The position numbers and the translations under genes are program-made. Positions 47,979 through 56,865 of a stretch of 64,000 nt of DNA are shown here, in pieces. Source of the stretch: Erwinia tasmaniensis Et1/99. GTDB taxonomy: Bacteria; Pseudomonadota; Gammaproteobacteria; Enterobacterales; Enterobacteriaceae. Positions within the stretch are counted from its first letter, which is position 1. Each line of letters starts with the position of its first letter. The notes below the pieces were generated by a model. That model did no database searches. It was not told the origin of the DNA and saw nothing but the letters and a program-made list of their open reading frames with translations. The stretch is from contig NC_010694.1 of NCBI RefSeq assembly GCF_000026185.1, positions 1,736,001 through 1,800,000 of the forward strand. The letters are read 5' to 3'.

Positions 47979-48409
47979 CGACTCAAACCTTCGGGTCGAC
48001 GCTTCTCATCCTTCTCCATGGGGAGTATCAAGGTATGCAGTGGATTTGGATCTTGGAGGATATCTGAAATGGTGGTGGGGGAAGGATAACGCGTCACTGC
48101 GTTCCTCGCCCTGCGGGCCGCCATTGCATGGCGTTGTCTCACTGCGTTCGACTCAAACCTTCGGGTCGACGCTTCTCATCCTTCCCCATGGGGAGTATCA
48201 AGGTATGCAGTGGATTTTAATCTAGGAGGATATCTGAAATGGTGGTGGGGGAAGGATAACACGTCACTGCGTTCCTCGCCCTGCGGGCCGCCATTGCATG
48301 GCGTTGTCTCACTGCGTTCGACTCAAACCTTCGGGTCGAAGCTTCTCATCCTTCCCCATGGGGAATATCAAGGTATGCAGTGGATTTGAATCTTGGAGGA
48401 TATCTGAAA
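47979..48409 (-). repeat. 170-bp tandem repeats downstream of tRNA-Tyr (rtT-like)
   Basis: Two full units (48070-48239, 48240-48409) and a partial one (about 47979-48069) repeat with an exact period of 170 bp. Each full unit begins with an 18-nt copy of the tRNA 3' end including CCA (at 48070 and 48240, as in the tRNA at 48410). Units differ at only a few positions. They also share two hairpins, around CCCCATGGGG and around the GCCCTGCGGGC block. The layout is that of the E. coli tyrT operon rtT repeats, which have 178-bp units carrying the last 19 nt of the tRNA, although the sequence differs. Confidence 0.9.
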
Positions 48410-48494
<85 letters not shown>

Positions 48495-48521
48495 ACTGGC
48501 CTTGCTTGCTGTGCTTGTTAA

Positions 48522-48558
48522 GCGGGGTGCATCATATCAAATGATGACACCCTGTAAA
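48522..48558 (-). promoter_or_regulatory. Promoter of tRNA-Tyr with GC-rich discriminator
   Basis: On the minus strand TTTACA (48553-48558) and TATGAT (48531-48536) are 16 bp apart, followed by GCACCCCGC. This closely resembles the E. coli tyrT promoter, whose GC discriminator gives stringent control. Confidence 0.9.
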
Positions 48559-48603
48559 GCCCGATATGAGGCATCGCGGTGCGTTTGCCGTTTTTTTACC
48601 CAT

Positions 48604-48632
48604 GATGCTGTTTTGTCAGACAAAACAGCATC
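48604..48632 (-). terminator. Hairpin downstream of purU
   Basis: A 14-bp inverted repeat, GATGCTGTTTTGTC / GACAAAACAGCATC, around one central base lies 8 bp after the purU stop. It ends purU before the tRNA promoter. Confidence 0.65.
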
Positions 48633-48639
48633 GTCAGCA

Positions 48640-49488
48640 TCAAAGAATGATAGTGCGGTTGCCGTAAACAAATACGCGCTGGGCCAGAACCTGATACAGA
48701 GCACGGCTTAACGCATTCTTCTCAACGTCACGACCGGCCAGCATCATATCCTCCGCCGAATAGGTGTGATCGACATGAATGACGTCCTGCATAATGATCG
48801 GGCCTTCATCAAGATTATCATTCACGTAGTGCGCGGTGGCGCCAATGATCTTCACCCCCCGCTCGTATGCCTGGTGATAAGGGCGCGCGCCGATAAATGC
48901 CGGGAGGAAAGAGTGGTGAATGTTGATGATCTGGTTTGGGTAGCGCTGCACAAATGCCGGCGTTAATACACGCATATATTTTGCCAGCACGACATAATCC
49001 GGCTGGTAACGGTCAATCTCGGCCGCCATATTATTGTCATGTTCTTCACGCGTTAGCCCTTCATGGCTGGCGAGAATGAAGGGAACGTCAAAGCGCTCAA
49101 CCAGTTTGCGCAGCGTTTCGTGATTGCCAATGACCGCAGCAATTTCCACGTCCAGGCCGCCATAGGCGCTTTTCATCAGCAGGTCGCCCAGACAATGCGC
49201 CTCTTTGGTGACCAGAATGACGATCCGGCGGCGGCCGGCAGGGTGCAGTTCACGCACTGAACCCGCGGGCAAGGCCCCGTCGAGATCGGTCAGTAGCGTA
49301 CCGTCATTGAAAATGCCTTCCAGCTCGGTTCGCATAAAGAAGCGGCCGGTTCGGTGATCGACAAATTCATTGTTTTGCACGATGTTCAGCTCGTGTTTGT
49401 AACAGATGTTGGTGATTTTAGCGATCAGCCCTTTAGCGTCCGGGCAGATGGTGCGTAGAACTTTTCGTTGCGGTATTTGCGCTTGCAT
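48640..49488 (-). CDS. purU: Formyltetrahydrofolate deformylase PurU
   Basis: Hydrolyses 10-formyl-THF to THF plus formate, supplying formate for PurT. 282 residues from ATG 49488 (MQAQIPQRKVLRTICPD); a longer frame upstream is rejected. An N-terminal ACT domain (CPDAKGLIAKITNICYKHELNIVQ) is followed by the formyltransferase-like domain with HHSFLPAFIGARPYHQAYERG. Confidence 0.97.
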   Translation of the reverse strand: MQAQIPQRKVLRTICPDAKGLIAKITNICYKHELNIVQNNEFVDHRTGRFFMRTELEGIFNDGTLLTDLDGALPAGSVRELHPAGRRRIVILVTKEAHCLGDLLMKSAYGGLDVEIAAVIGNHETLRKLVERFDVPFILASHEGLTREEHDNNMAAEIDRYQPDYVVLAKYMRVLTPAFVQRYPNQIINIHHSFLPAFIGARPYHQAYERGVKIIGATAHYVNDNLDEGPIIMQDVIHVDHTYSAEDMMLAGRDVEKNALSRALYQVLAQRVFVYGNRTIIL

Positions 49489-49526
49489 TGCGATGGTGAT
49501 CCTGTCGATACAAAGGGAAATCAGGG

Positions 49527-49988
49527 TCAATGTTGACCACAGCACTTCTTATATTTTTTTCCAGAGCCGCAAGGACACCGGTCATTGCGTCCCGTAGGCG
49601 GAAAGGTTCCGTCAATATAATACCAGCGTTGCTCCTCTCGAAGAAAGCGCGAACGCTCGTGAAGAAAACTTTGCTGCTTATTTTCAGAGAAGCGGGCAAA
49701 AAACGTGACATATCCCGTGTCCTGATCGGAAAGGACTTCGGTGGATATCACTCTGAGCCCGTGCCAGCGCGTGTTGGAAAAACTCTCTTCCAGGCTGGCG
49801 GCAAAATTTTGCGCATTGCAGGAAGGGTGCCAGCTCGCAATCAAATAAGGTAAATTCTGTTGGGCATAGGCGCAGTAGCGTGAGCGCATTAAGGCTTCAG
49901 GCGTATCGGGATACGCGCCTCCCCTTAGATACGGTCCGCAACATACGCTATACTGCAATTCGCTACCGCAAGGACAATTTTCAGACAC
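49527..49988 (-). CDS. ychJ: YchJ family protein (UPF0225) with two SEC-C motifs
   Basis: 153 residues with a zinc-binding SEC-C motif at each end: [13 protein letters not shown] at the N-terminus and [13 protein letters not shown] at the C-terminus, and a YchJ middle domain ([16 protein letters not shown] segment). Cytoplasmic; function not established. It lies 38 bp upstream of purU, as in E. coli. Confidence 0.94.
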   Translation of the reverse strand: MSENCPCGSELQYSVCCGPYLRGGAYPDTPEALMRSRYCAYAQQNLPYLIASWHPSCNAQNFAASLEESFSNTRWHGLRVISTEVLSDQDTGYVTFFARFSENKQQSFLHERSRFLREEQRWYYIDGTFPPTGRNDRCPCGSGKKYKKCCGQH

Positions 49989-50361
49989 GTTGACTCCGGA
50001 AGTTTAAAAAAATGCCTTACATTCAGTTTTCATGGTACCCGAGCACGCCCGGTGATGCCATTTTGTTCGTTAAAATCATCACCACAGCGCAATGATACGG
50101 GATAAAAACGGTGGGCCGCGGGTGAGGGGTGCTGCTAAAAGAGGTGCTCCCGCATCGCCCCAAAACCCAGTCCACGCCGAGATGAACCTGAGCAGGCGGT
50201 CAGGTTCATCGTTGATCCACATGGGGCCTGAACTAACGTGCCGGTGTTGGATAACTCATAATAAAATTCGGTCTGTAAAGCATGCAGTTTAGCGTTATGC
50301 GAAGAGGCGAAAAGCCCGTTTATAGACCACTATTGATGTATCTTTTATGCAGGGGGAAACA
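49989..50361. other. Region between ychJ and rssB, site of the missing rssA
   Basis: 373 bp with no supported gene. It contains a perfect 11-bp hairpin at 50181-50210 (GATGAACCTGA / TCAGGTTCATC). E. coli has rssA in this position; none of it is recognisable here. Confidence 0.55.
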
Positions 50362-51375
50362 ATGGAAAAACCACTAACGGGCAAACGAATCCTCATCGTT
50401 GAGGACGAGGCCGTTTTCCGTTCCCTTCTGGAAAATTTCGTCAGCGAGCTGGGCGCGCAGGTGACTCTCGCAGACGATGGTCTGCATGCCATTCAGTGTA
50501 TGTCACGTTCGGCCCCGGATCTGATCATTTGCGATCTGGCGATGCCGCGCATGAACGGCATTAAAATGGTTGAGCATATACGCAGCACGGGAAACACCGT
50601 CCCGATCCTGGTTATTTCTGCTACTAACAATATGGCGGATATTGCTCATATATTGCGTCTGGGCGTGCAGGATGTGCTGCTAAAGCCGATTAAAGATCTT
50701 GCCCGTCTGCGGGAAGCAATCTTCGAATGCCTTTATCCCTCAATGTTTACTTCAAAAGTGGAAGAAGATGAGCAGCTTTTTCAAGACTGGGGTGCGCTGG
50801 TTAACGATCCGCAGGCCGCGGCCAAATTACTGAAACAGCTTCAGCCTCCGGTCCAACAAACGATTGCCAACTGCCGCATCAACTATCGCCAGCTAACAAT
50901 GGCCGAGCAGCCCGGGCTGGTCCTGGATATCGCTGCGCTTTCTGATAAAGACCTGGCCTTTTATTGTCTGGATGTGACGCGAGCGGGTGATAATGGCGTG
51001 CTCGCCGCCTTGCTGCTGCGCGCGCTGTTTAACGGCCTACTCCAGGAACAGTTGTCGGGACAGGGGCAGCGTTTGCCAGAATTGGGCGGTTTGTTAAATC
51101 AGGTTAATCTGCTGTTGCGTCAGGCTAATCTCCAGGGGCAGTTCCCGCTGCTGGTGGGTTATTACCATCAGGGGTTAAAAAACCTGATCCTGGTCTCCGC
51201 TGGGCTGAATGCCACGCTCAATATCCATAGCCATCAAATCAAACTAAGCAACGGGGTGCCTCTTGGTACGCTCGGCAGCACGCATTTCAATCAGATCAGT
51301 CAGCATAGCGATGACTGGCAGTGTCAGGTCTGGGGTGCTGGCGGACGTTTACGCCTCATGTTGTCTACGAAATAA
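50362..51375 (+). CDS. rssB: RpoS-recognition response regulator RssB
   Basis: Adaptor that binds sigma-S and hands it to ClpXP in growing cells. 337 residues from ATG 50362 (AGGGGG upstream); an in-frame ATG at 50347 is rejected. The receiver domain has the phosphoacceptor Asp58 (ICDLAMP) with acidic residues in VEDE and the Lys in LLKPI. The C-terminal half is a PP2C-like pseudo-phosphatase domain. Confidence 0.96.
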   Translation: MEKPLTGKRILIVEDEAVFRSLLENFVSELGAQVTLADDGLHAIQCMSRSAPDLIICDLAMPRMNGIKMVEHIRSTGNTVPILVISATNNMADIAHILRLGVQDVLLKPIKDLARLREAIFECLYPSMFTSKVEEDEQLFQDWGALVNDPQAAAKLLKQLQPPVQQTIANCRINYRQLTMAEQPGLVLDIAALSDKDLAFYCLDVTRAGDNGVLAALLLRALFNGLLQEQLSGQGQRLPELGGLLNQVNLLLRQANLQGQFPLLVGYYHQGLKNLILVSAGLNATLNIHSHQIKLSNGVPLGTLGSTHFNQISQHSDDWQCQVWGAGGRLRLMLSTK

Positions 51376-51571
51376 ACATATACCCACATTTTTTTAGCGG
51401 CGTGCGCAGACAGGGCCAGTTATAAGCTTTAAAATTGGGCAATAGTCTTAAATTACTATTAATTGCTCTAACCAGGATAAATCCGCGTGGGTTCAACTGG
51501 TATACTCACTTCGTTTTTTAAATCGACATATCAAGTAAGAACTTGAACGGTCTATAAAGAGAGGTATTTTG

Positions 51572-52480
51572 ATGTCTGCCTATAACTCAAAAGTAAAAAA
51601 AGCGGTTATCCCTGTTGCTGGTTTAGGAACGCGTATGTTGCCTGCAACAAAAGCGATTCCTAAAGAAATGTTACCGTTGGTTGATAAGCCGTTAATTCAG
51701 TATGTCGTTAACGAATGTATTGCCGCGGGCATTAATGAAATTGTGCTGGTTACGCACTCCTCTAAAAACTCAATTGAAAACCATTTCGATACCAGCTTTG
51801 AGCTCGAAGCCATGCTGGAAAAACGCGTTAAGCGCCAGCTGCTGGAAGAGATCCAGTCTATTTGTCCTCCACACGTGACCATTATGCAGGTTCGTCAGGG
51901 GTTGGCAAAAGGTCTGGGCCACGCGGTCATGTGTGCATGGCCTGTCATTGGTAACGAGCCGGTTGCCGTGATTTTGCCGGACGTGATCCTTGATGAATAT
52001 GAATCCGATCTGTCAAAAGACAATCTGGCAGAGATGATCAAACGCTTTGATGAAACTGGCCACAGTCAGATTATGGTTGAACCGGTTGCAGACGTGACCG
52101 CTTACGGTGTTGTTGACTGCCAGGGCGCTCAGCTGAACCCCGGTGAAAGTGCACCCATGGTCGGCGTAGTAGAAAAACCCAAAGCGGATCAAGCGCCTTC
52201 TAATCTGGCCGTCGTCGGCCGCTACGTGCTGTCTGCTGATATCTGGCCACTGCTGGCGAAAACCCCTCCCGGTGCTGGCGACGAAATTCAGCTGACCGAC
52301 TCGATCGCGATGCTGATGGAAAAAGAGACTGTGGAAGCCTATCACCTGAAGGGCATAAGCCATGATTGTGGTAACAAGCTGGGCTACATGCAGGCTTTCG
52401 TTGAATATGGTGTGCGTCATGAGACGCTGGGCAGCGATTTCAGAGCCTGGCTGGAAAGCGCAGTGGGTAATAAAAAGTAA
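51572..52480 (+). CDS. galU: UTP-glucose-1-phosphate uridylyltransferase GalU
   Basis: Makes UDP-glucose from UTP and glucose-1-phosphate. 302 residues, as in E. coli. Signatures: [20 protein letters not shown] (nucleotide loop, about 17-36), the catalytic lysine in VVEKPKAD and [16 protein letters not shown] precedes the ATG. It heads an operon with ugd (26-bp gap) and a UDP-glucuronate epimerase gene, a UDP-sugar pathway for surface polysaccharides. Confidence 0.98.
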   Translation: MSAYNSKVKKAVIPVAGLGTRMLPATKAIPKEMLPLVDKPLIQYVVNECIAAGINEIVLVTHSSKNSIENHFDTSFELEAMLEKRVKRQLLEEIQSICPPHVTIMQVRQGLAKGLGHAVMCAWPVIGNEPVAVILPDVILDEYESDLSKDNLAEMIKRFDETGHSQIMVEPVADVTAYGVVDCQGAQLNPGESAPMVGVVEKPKADQAPSNLAVVGRYVLSADIWPLLAKTPPGAGDEIQLTDSIAMLMEKETVEAYHLKGISHDCGNKLGYMQAFVEYGVRHETLGSDFRAWLESAVGNKK

Positions 52481-52506
52481 GTTTCATTTCTAACCGGGAC
52501 AATTCA

Positions 52507-53847
52507 ATGAAAGTCACCGTATTTGGTATCGGCTATGTGGGCCTGGTTCAGGCTGCCGTTCTGGCTGAAGTAGGGCATGACGTGCTTTGCATCGATATCG
52601 ACGAAAACAAAGTCGAAAATCTGAAAAAAGGCATCATTCCAATTTTTGAACCGGGGCTAACGCCGCTGGTTATGCAGAACTATGAAGCCGGCCGTCTTAA
52701 GTTCTCTACCAACGCTGAAGAGGGCGTTAATCACGGCGTCATGCAGTTCATTGCCGTTGGGACACCGCCGGATGAAGACGGATCTGCGGATCTGAAATAT
52801 GTGACGGCCGTGGCGCGTACCATTGCTCAACACATGCAAGGCCATAAGGTGGTGCTTGATAAATCCACCGTTCCGGTAGGCACCGCCGACCGCGTACGTC
52901 AGGTGATGGAAGAAACGCTTTCCGGGCGCGGCGTTAAGCTCACTTTTGACGTTGTCTCCAATCCTGAGTTTCTGAAAGAGGGTGCGGCAGTCAGTGACTG
53001 CATGCGTCCAGAGCGGATTGTGATCGGCACGGATAATGATGATGTGGTCGAACTGCTGCGGGAATTATATGAGCCGTTTAACCGCAATCATGATCGTATG
53101 ATCCTGATGGATATCCGCAGTGCCGAGCTGACCAAGTATGCTGCAAACTGTATGCTGGCGACCAAAATCAGCTTTATGAATGAAATATCCAATCTGGCCG
53201 AGCGTCTTGGCGCGGATATTGAAAAAGTCCGTCAGGGGATTGGTTCTGATTCGCGTATCGGCTACTCATTTATTTACCCTGGCTGCGGCTACGGCGGTTC
53301 CTGCTTCCCGAAAGATGTGCAGGCGCTTATCCGTACTGCGGAACAGATTGGCTACCAGCCACGCCTGTTGCAGGCCGTTGAAGACGTCAACGATTCGCAA
53401 AAACACAAGTTGCCGACCTTTATCAAACGTCACTTTGGCGAAAATCTCAAAGGCAAAACCTTTGCGTTGTGGGGGCTGTCATTTAAGCCAAATACGGATG
53501 ATATGCGTGAAGCCTCAAGCCGGGTATTGATGGAAGCTCTGTGGGAGGCGGGTGCCGCCGTGCAGGCGTTCGATCCGGAAGCGATGGACGAAGCGCAGCG
53601 TGTCTACGGTCACCGCAACGACATGAAGCTGATGGGAACCAAAGAAGCGGCGTTACAGGGGGCCGATGGACTGGTTATCTGCACCGAGTGGCAGAACTTC
53701 CGCGCACCTGATTTCGACGTCATTAAAAACGCGCTCAAAGAACCCGTGATTTTTGATGGTCGAAACCTGTATGATCCAGAAAGGATCGGCAAGCGCGGTT
53801 TTGTTTATTATGCAATCGGCCGCGGAGCATCTCTGAACATTGCATAA
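52507..53847 (+). CDS. ugd: UDP-glucose 6-dehydrogenase
   Basis: NAD-dependent four-electron oxidation of UDP-glucose to UDP-glucuronate. 446 residues, the long Ugd type rather than the 388-residue E. coli form. N-terminal Rossmann loop [13 protein letters not shown], the catalytic cysteine Cys266 in YGGSCFPKD with the conserved lysine just after, and Lys in [12 protein letters not shown]. It is the second gene of galU-ugd-uge and supplies the next gene with substrate. Confidence 0.97.
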   Translation: MKVTVFGIGYVGLVQAAVLAEVGHDVLCIDIDENKVENLKKGIIPIFEPGLTPLVMQNYEAGRLKFSTNAEEGVNHGVMQFIAVGTPPDEDGSADLKYVTAVARTIAQHMQGHKVVLDKSTVPVGTADRVRQVMEETLSGRGVKLTFDVVSNPEFLKEGAAVSDCMRPERIVIGTDNDDVVELLRELYEPFNRNHDRMILMDIRSAELTKYAANCMLATKISFMNEISNLAERLGADIEKVRQGIGSDSRIGYSFIYPGCGYGGSCFPKDVQALIRTAEQIGYQPRLLQAVEDVNDSQKHKLPTFIKRHFGENLKGKTFALWGLSFKPNTDDMREASSRVLMEALWEAGAAVQAFDPEAMDEAQRVYGHRNDMKLMGTKEAALQGADGLVICTEWQNFRAPDFDVIKNALKEPVIFDGRNLYDPERIGKRGFVYYAIGRGASLNIA

Positions 53848-53861
53848 TTAATGAGGGTAGT

Positions 53862-54869
53862 ATGAAATATCTGGTCACCGGCGCAGCGGGTTTTATTGGC
53901 TTCCATGTCATCCAACGCCTGCTTGATGCCGGTCACCAGGTTGTCGGTCTCGACAACCTGAATGACTATTACGATGTCAACCTTAAAACGTCACGGCTGG
54001 CGCTTATCGCCGATCGTTCCGGTTTTACCTTTGTTAAAGATGATCTTGCCAACAGGGAAGGTATGGCTGAACTCTTTCGCAGCCATCGCTTTCAACGTGT
54101 GATACATCTTGGTGGACAGGCCGGAGTGCGTTATTCGCTTGAAAACCCGTTGTCTTATGCAGACGCTAACCTGGTGGGCCACCTTAATATCCTTGAAGGC
54201 TGCCGTCACAATCAGGTTGAACACCTGTTATACGCCTCCTCCAGCTCTGTGTATGGCCTCAATCGCAAAATGCCGTTCTCCACAGATGATGCCGTCGATC
54301 ATCCTGTCTCTCTCTATGCGGCAACGAAAAAAGCCAATGAGCTTATGGCCCATAGCTATTCTCATTTATATGGGATACCGACTACCGGGCTGCGCTTCTT
54401 TACCGTCTATGGTCCGTGGGGGCGTCCGGATATGGCGCTGTTTAAATTCACCCGCGCGATGATGGCCGGGGAAAAAATTGACGTGTATAACCATGGTCAG
54501 ATGCGGCGCGACTTTACCTATATCGACGATATTGTTGAATCCATCATCCGTTTGCAGGACGTAATACCGCAGCCTGATGCAGACTGGACGGTTGAAAAAG
54601 GCAGCCCGGCCGCCAGCTCTGCACCTTACCGGGTTTATAATATCGGTAACAGTCATCCCGTCACGTTAATGGCCTATATTGAAGCGTTAGAGGGGGCGTT
54701 AGGGATGAAGGCGGACAAGAACATGTTGCCGATGCAATCCGGTGATGTGGCAGAAACCAGCGCAGATACCCGTGCTCTTTTTGAGGTTATCGGCTTCAGG
54801 CCGCAAACTTCAGTAGAAGAGGGCGTGGCGCGCTTTGTGGACTGGTACAGGGCCTTTTATCAGAAGTAA
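53862..54869 (+). CDS. UDP-glucuronate 4-epimerase family protein
   Basis: 335-residue extended SDR. TGAAGFIGFHV is the NAD loop (6-16), and the Ser triple (SSSS, 126-129), Tyr152 and Lys156 form the active site. HYDRATE-like or decarboxylase motifs are absent, and the FMRDFTYIDDI-type segment (QMRRDFTYIDDIV) fits UDP-glucuronate to UDP-galacturonate epimerases. It is 14 bp after ugd, so the operon should yield UDP-GlcA and UDP-GalA for exopolysaccharide or LPS core. Confidence 0.93.
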   Translation: MKYLVTGAAGFIGFHVIQRLLDAGHQVVGLDNLNDYYDVNLKTSRLALIADRSGFTFVKDDLANREGMAELFRSHRFQRVIHLGGQAGVRYSLENPLSYADANLVGHLNILEGCRHNQVEHLLYASSSSVYGLNRKMPFSTDDAVDHPVSLYAATKKANELMAHSYSHLYGIPTTGLRFFTVYGPWGRPDMALFKFTRAMMAGEKIDVYNHGQMRRDFTYIDDIVESIIRLQDVIPQPDADWTVEKGSPAASSAPYRVYNIGNSHPVTLMAYIEALEGALGMKADKNMLPMQSGDVAETSADTRALFEVIGFRPQTSVEEGVARFVDWYRAFYQK

Positions 54870-54891
54870 ATCGGAAGGTTTATAACAGAGA

Positions 54892-54918
54892 AAGGAAGCC
54901 CGGTGGGCTTCCTTTTTT
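54892..54918 (+). terminator. Intrinsic terminator of galU-ugd-uge
   Basis: AAGGAAGCCC-GGT-GGGCTTCCTT is followed by a T run. It lies 23 bp after the epimerase stop. Confidence 0.9.
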
Positions 54919-54996
54919 ATCCTTGGTGGCAACGACTAAAAGTGATCGTGGCAAAAGGTCAATATTTAAACTGCCAGAAAGGGACTTTGAGCAGAA

Positions 54997-55404
54997 TTAC
55001 AGCAGGAAGTCTTCCAGCTTTTTGCCTTTCTCTTCGATTGCAGCTTTAATCACGGCTGGAGTACGGCCCTGGCCGGTCCAGGTTTTGTTTTCGCCATTTT
55101 CATCGACATAAGAATACTTCGCTGGACGAGCGGCGCGCTTGGCTTTACCCGGCGTTTTTACCGCAGCCAGGGTAGAAAGCAATTCGTTAGGATCAATGCC
55201 ATCGGCAATCAGCATGTCACGGTATTGCTGAAGTTTACGCGTACGCTCTTCCACTTCTGCCTGCGCCTGGCTTTCTTCTTCGCGGCGCTCATTAACCACC
55301 ACTTCCAGCTTTTCCAACATCTCTTCGAGAGTTTCTAAAGTACATTCTCTTGCCTGCGCACGCAGTGTACGGATGTTGTTCAAAATTTTAAGTGCTTCGC
55401 TCAT
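54997..55404 (-). CDS. hns: Nucleoid-associated protein H-NS
   Basis: Global silencer of AT-rich DNA. 135 residues from ATG 55404 ([20 protein letters not shown]); a 24-codon upstream extension is rejected. The N-terminal coiled-coil oligomerisation region ends near residue 83. The C-terminal DNA-binding domain carries [12 protein letters not shown] with the QGR AT-hook-like core. It is convergent with the epimerase gene and divergent from tdk, as in other enterobacteria. Confidence 0.97.
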   Translation of the reverse strand: MSEALKILNNIRTLRAQARECTLETLEEMLEKLEVVVNERREEESQAQAEVEERTRKLQQYRDMLIADGIDPNELLSTLAAVKTPGKAKRAARPAKYSYVDENGENKTWTGQGRTPAVIKAAIEEKGKKLEDFLL

Positions 55405-55753
55405 AGTCCGATTCTCTAAATTATATTGATAGGGATGATTCTGCCTAATAATAGTGTTGGCGATGGGGAACTGCAATAGTTAATTTCCTCACAGGTACGT
55501 TCAGGCTAATAATTGCTTAACAGAATGGCAAAAGTGATGGTCGATAATAGGTCGGACAGTTTTATAATGCGGAGTTAGAGGGGGTTTTTCATCCAGCAAT
55601 GACGTGGATATAGCATTTATTAATAGTAAAAAGTTTCGCCAATGTGCTTGGAGTTCCACGATCCTGCGCTTTCTTTGCACTGTGCCAGGCCATTCCTTTC
55701 CGTGGCGTATGATATACTTTCACCCTCTTTAGTGAATGGGGGAGTAGGGGCCG
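55405..55753. other. Divergent region between hns and tdk
   Basis: 349 AT-rich bp carrying the two promoters; a TATACT box about 40 bp before tdk is a plausible -10. No gene seen. Confidence 0.5.
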
Positions 55754-56377
55754 ATGGCTCAACTTTATTTCTATTACTCGGCAATGAATGCCGGGAAATC
55801 TACGGCTTTGTTACAATCTTCCTATAATTACCATGAGAGGGGGATGCGAACCTTAGTGTATACCGCCGAAATCGATAATCGCTTCGGCGAAGCTAAAGTG
55901 AGTTCGCGCATCGGGCTTTCATCCCCTGCTAACCTGTATAATAGCAGTACGTTGCTATTTGATGAGATCCATACGGCACACCAGCGCGAAGCGGTCCATT
56001 GTGTACTGGTGGATGAAAGTCAGTTCCTGACGCGTGAACAGGTTAAATCATTATCCGAAGTTGTTGATATATTAGATATACCTGTACTCTGTTATGGATT
56101 GCGTACAGACTTTCGCGGTGAGTTATTTACGGGCAGTCAGTATTTATTAGCCTGGTCTGATAAGCTGGTTGAATTAAAAACTATCTGCCACTGCGGTAGA
56201 AAGGCGAGTAGGGTTCTACGTGTTGATCAGCAAGGTCAACCGTTCAAAGAGGGTGAACAGGTACAAATAGGTGGCAACGAGCGTTATGTTTCCGTTTGTC
56301 GCAAACATTACTCAGAAGCGATAACTACGGGTTCTTTACAGGCTATTTATGGCAATCAGCACCCGGGCCAAGATTAA
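55754..56377 (+). CDS. tdk: Thymidine kinase
   Basis: ATP-dependent phosphorylation of deoxythymidine in the salvage pathway, type II (tetrameric) family. 207 residues. Walker A is [12 protein letters not shown] (9-20), Walker B lies in CVLVDESQF, and the C-terminal zinc cysteines include CHCGRK and VCRKH. E. coli has DECQF; Ser replaces that Cys here. Confidence 0.97.
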   Translation: MAQLYFYYSAMNAGKSTALLQSSYNYHERGMRTLVYTAEIDNRFGEAKVSSRIGLSSPANLYNSSTLLFDEIHTAHQREAVHCVLVDESQFLTREQVKSLSEVVDILDIPVLCYGLRTDFRGELFTGSQYLLAWSDKLVELKTICHCGRKASRVLRVDQQGQPFKEGEQVQIGGNERYVSVCRKHYSEAITTGSLQAIYGNQHPGQD

Positions 56378-56865
56378 AATGAGTCTTTTTATTAATGTCT
56401 GTTAACCCACGGGCGAAGCTGATTCGTCCATAAGTATTACTTAACGTTTCCCGGGAGATATACTCCGCGCGGCTTTCATCGTCTAATTTGACGCTGCGTG
56501 CCACGGTTGTTCTGTTAACGAATCTTGCCATTTGAATAATGCTCTGGTCATGATGATCGGGGCATTTTTATCTTTTCCCCCTTCAGATTACCCTTAAAAA
56601 CGGTTGTTCTCATCTTGTTACCGTTAGGTAATTATTTAATTACCGTCAATGACATTAGCTGCAAAAGGGCTTGCGATGTCATTATGCTGTGTCACGCACT
56701 CAACGTTGTGACTTTGGGTATAACGAGGTAGCGAAGCTAGCCGTGCAGATTTGCGCAACGCTTAAACATTTTGCTTGTGGCTTTTCATCATCATTGCGGT
56801 AAATTCGCTGGCGGGTCATCAAGATGAAATAACCCGCAGCGCGGTACGCTGCAGGTTATGCCGGA
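56378..56865. other. Region between tdk and adhE
   Basis: 488 bp. A 62-codon frame on the minus strand (56343-56531) overlaps the end of tdk and lacks a ribosome site, so I do not call it a gene. The adhE terminator is at 56829. Confidence 0.5.
56829..56858 (-). terminator. Terminator of adhE
   Basis: On the minus strand ATAACC-T-GCAGCG pairs with CGCTGCG-GGTTAT, an interrupted 12-bp stem, followed by TTTC. It lies just after the adhE stop. Confidence 0.65.

Noticed and set aside
56343..56531. 62-codon minus-strand frame overlapping the end of tdk
   Set aside because: No ribosome site before its ATG, overlaps tdk antisense, and no family recognised. Codon use is acceptable, so it deserves a conservation test, but it is not supported as a gene.
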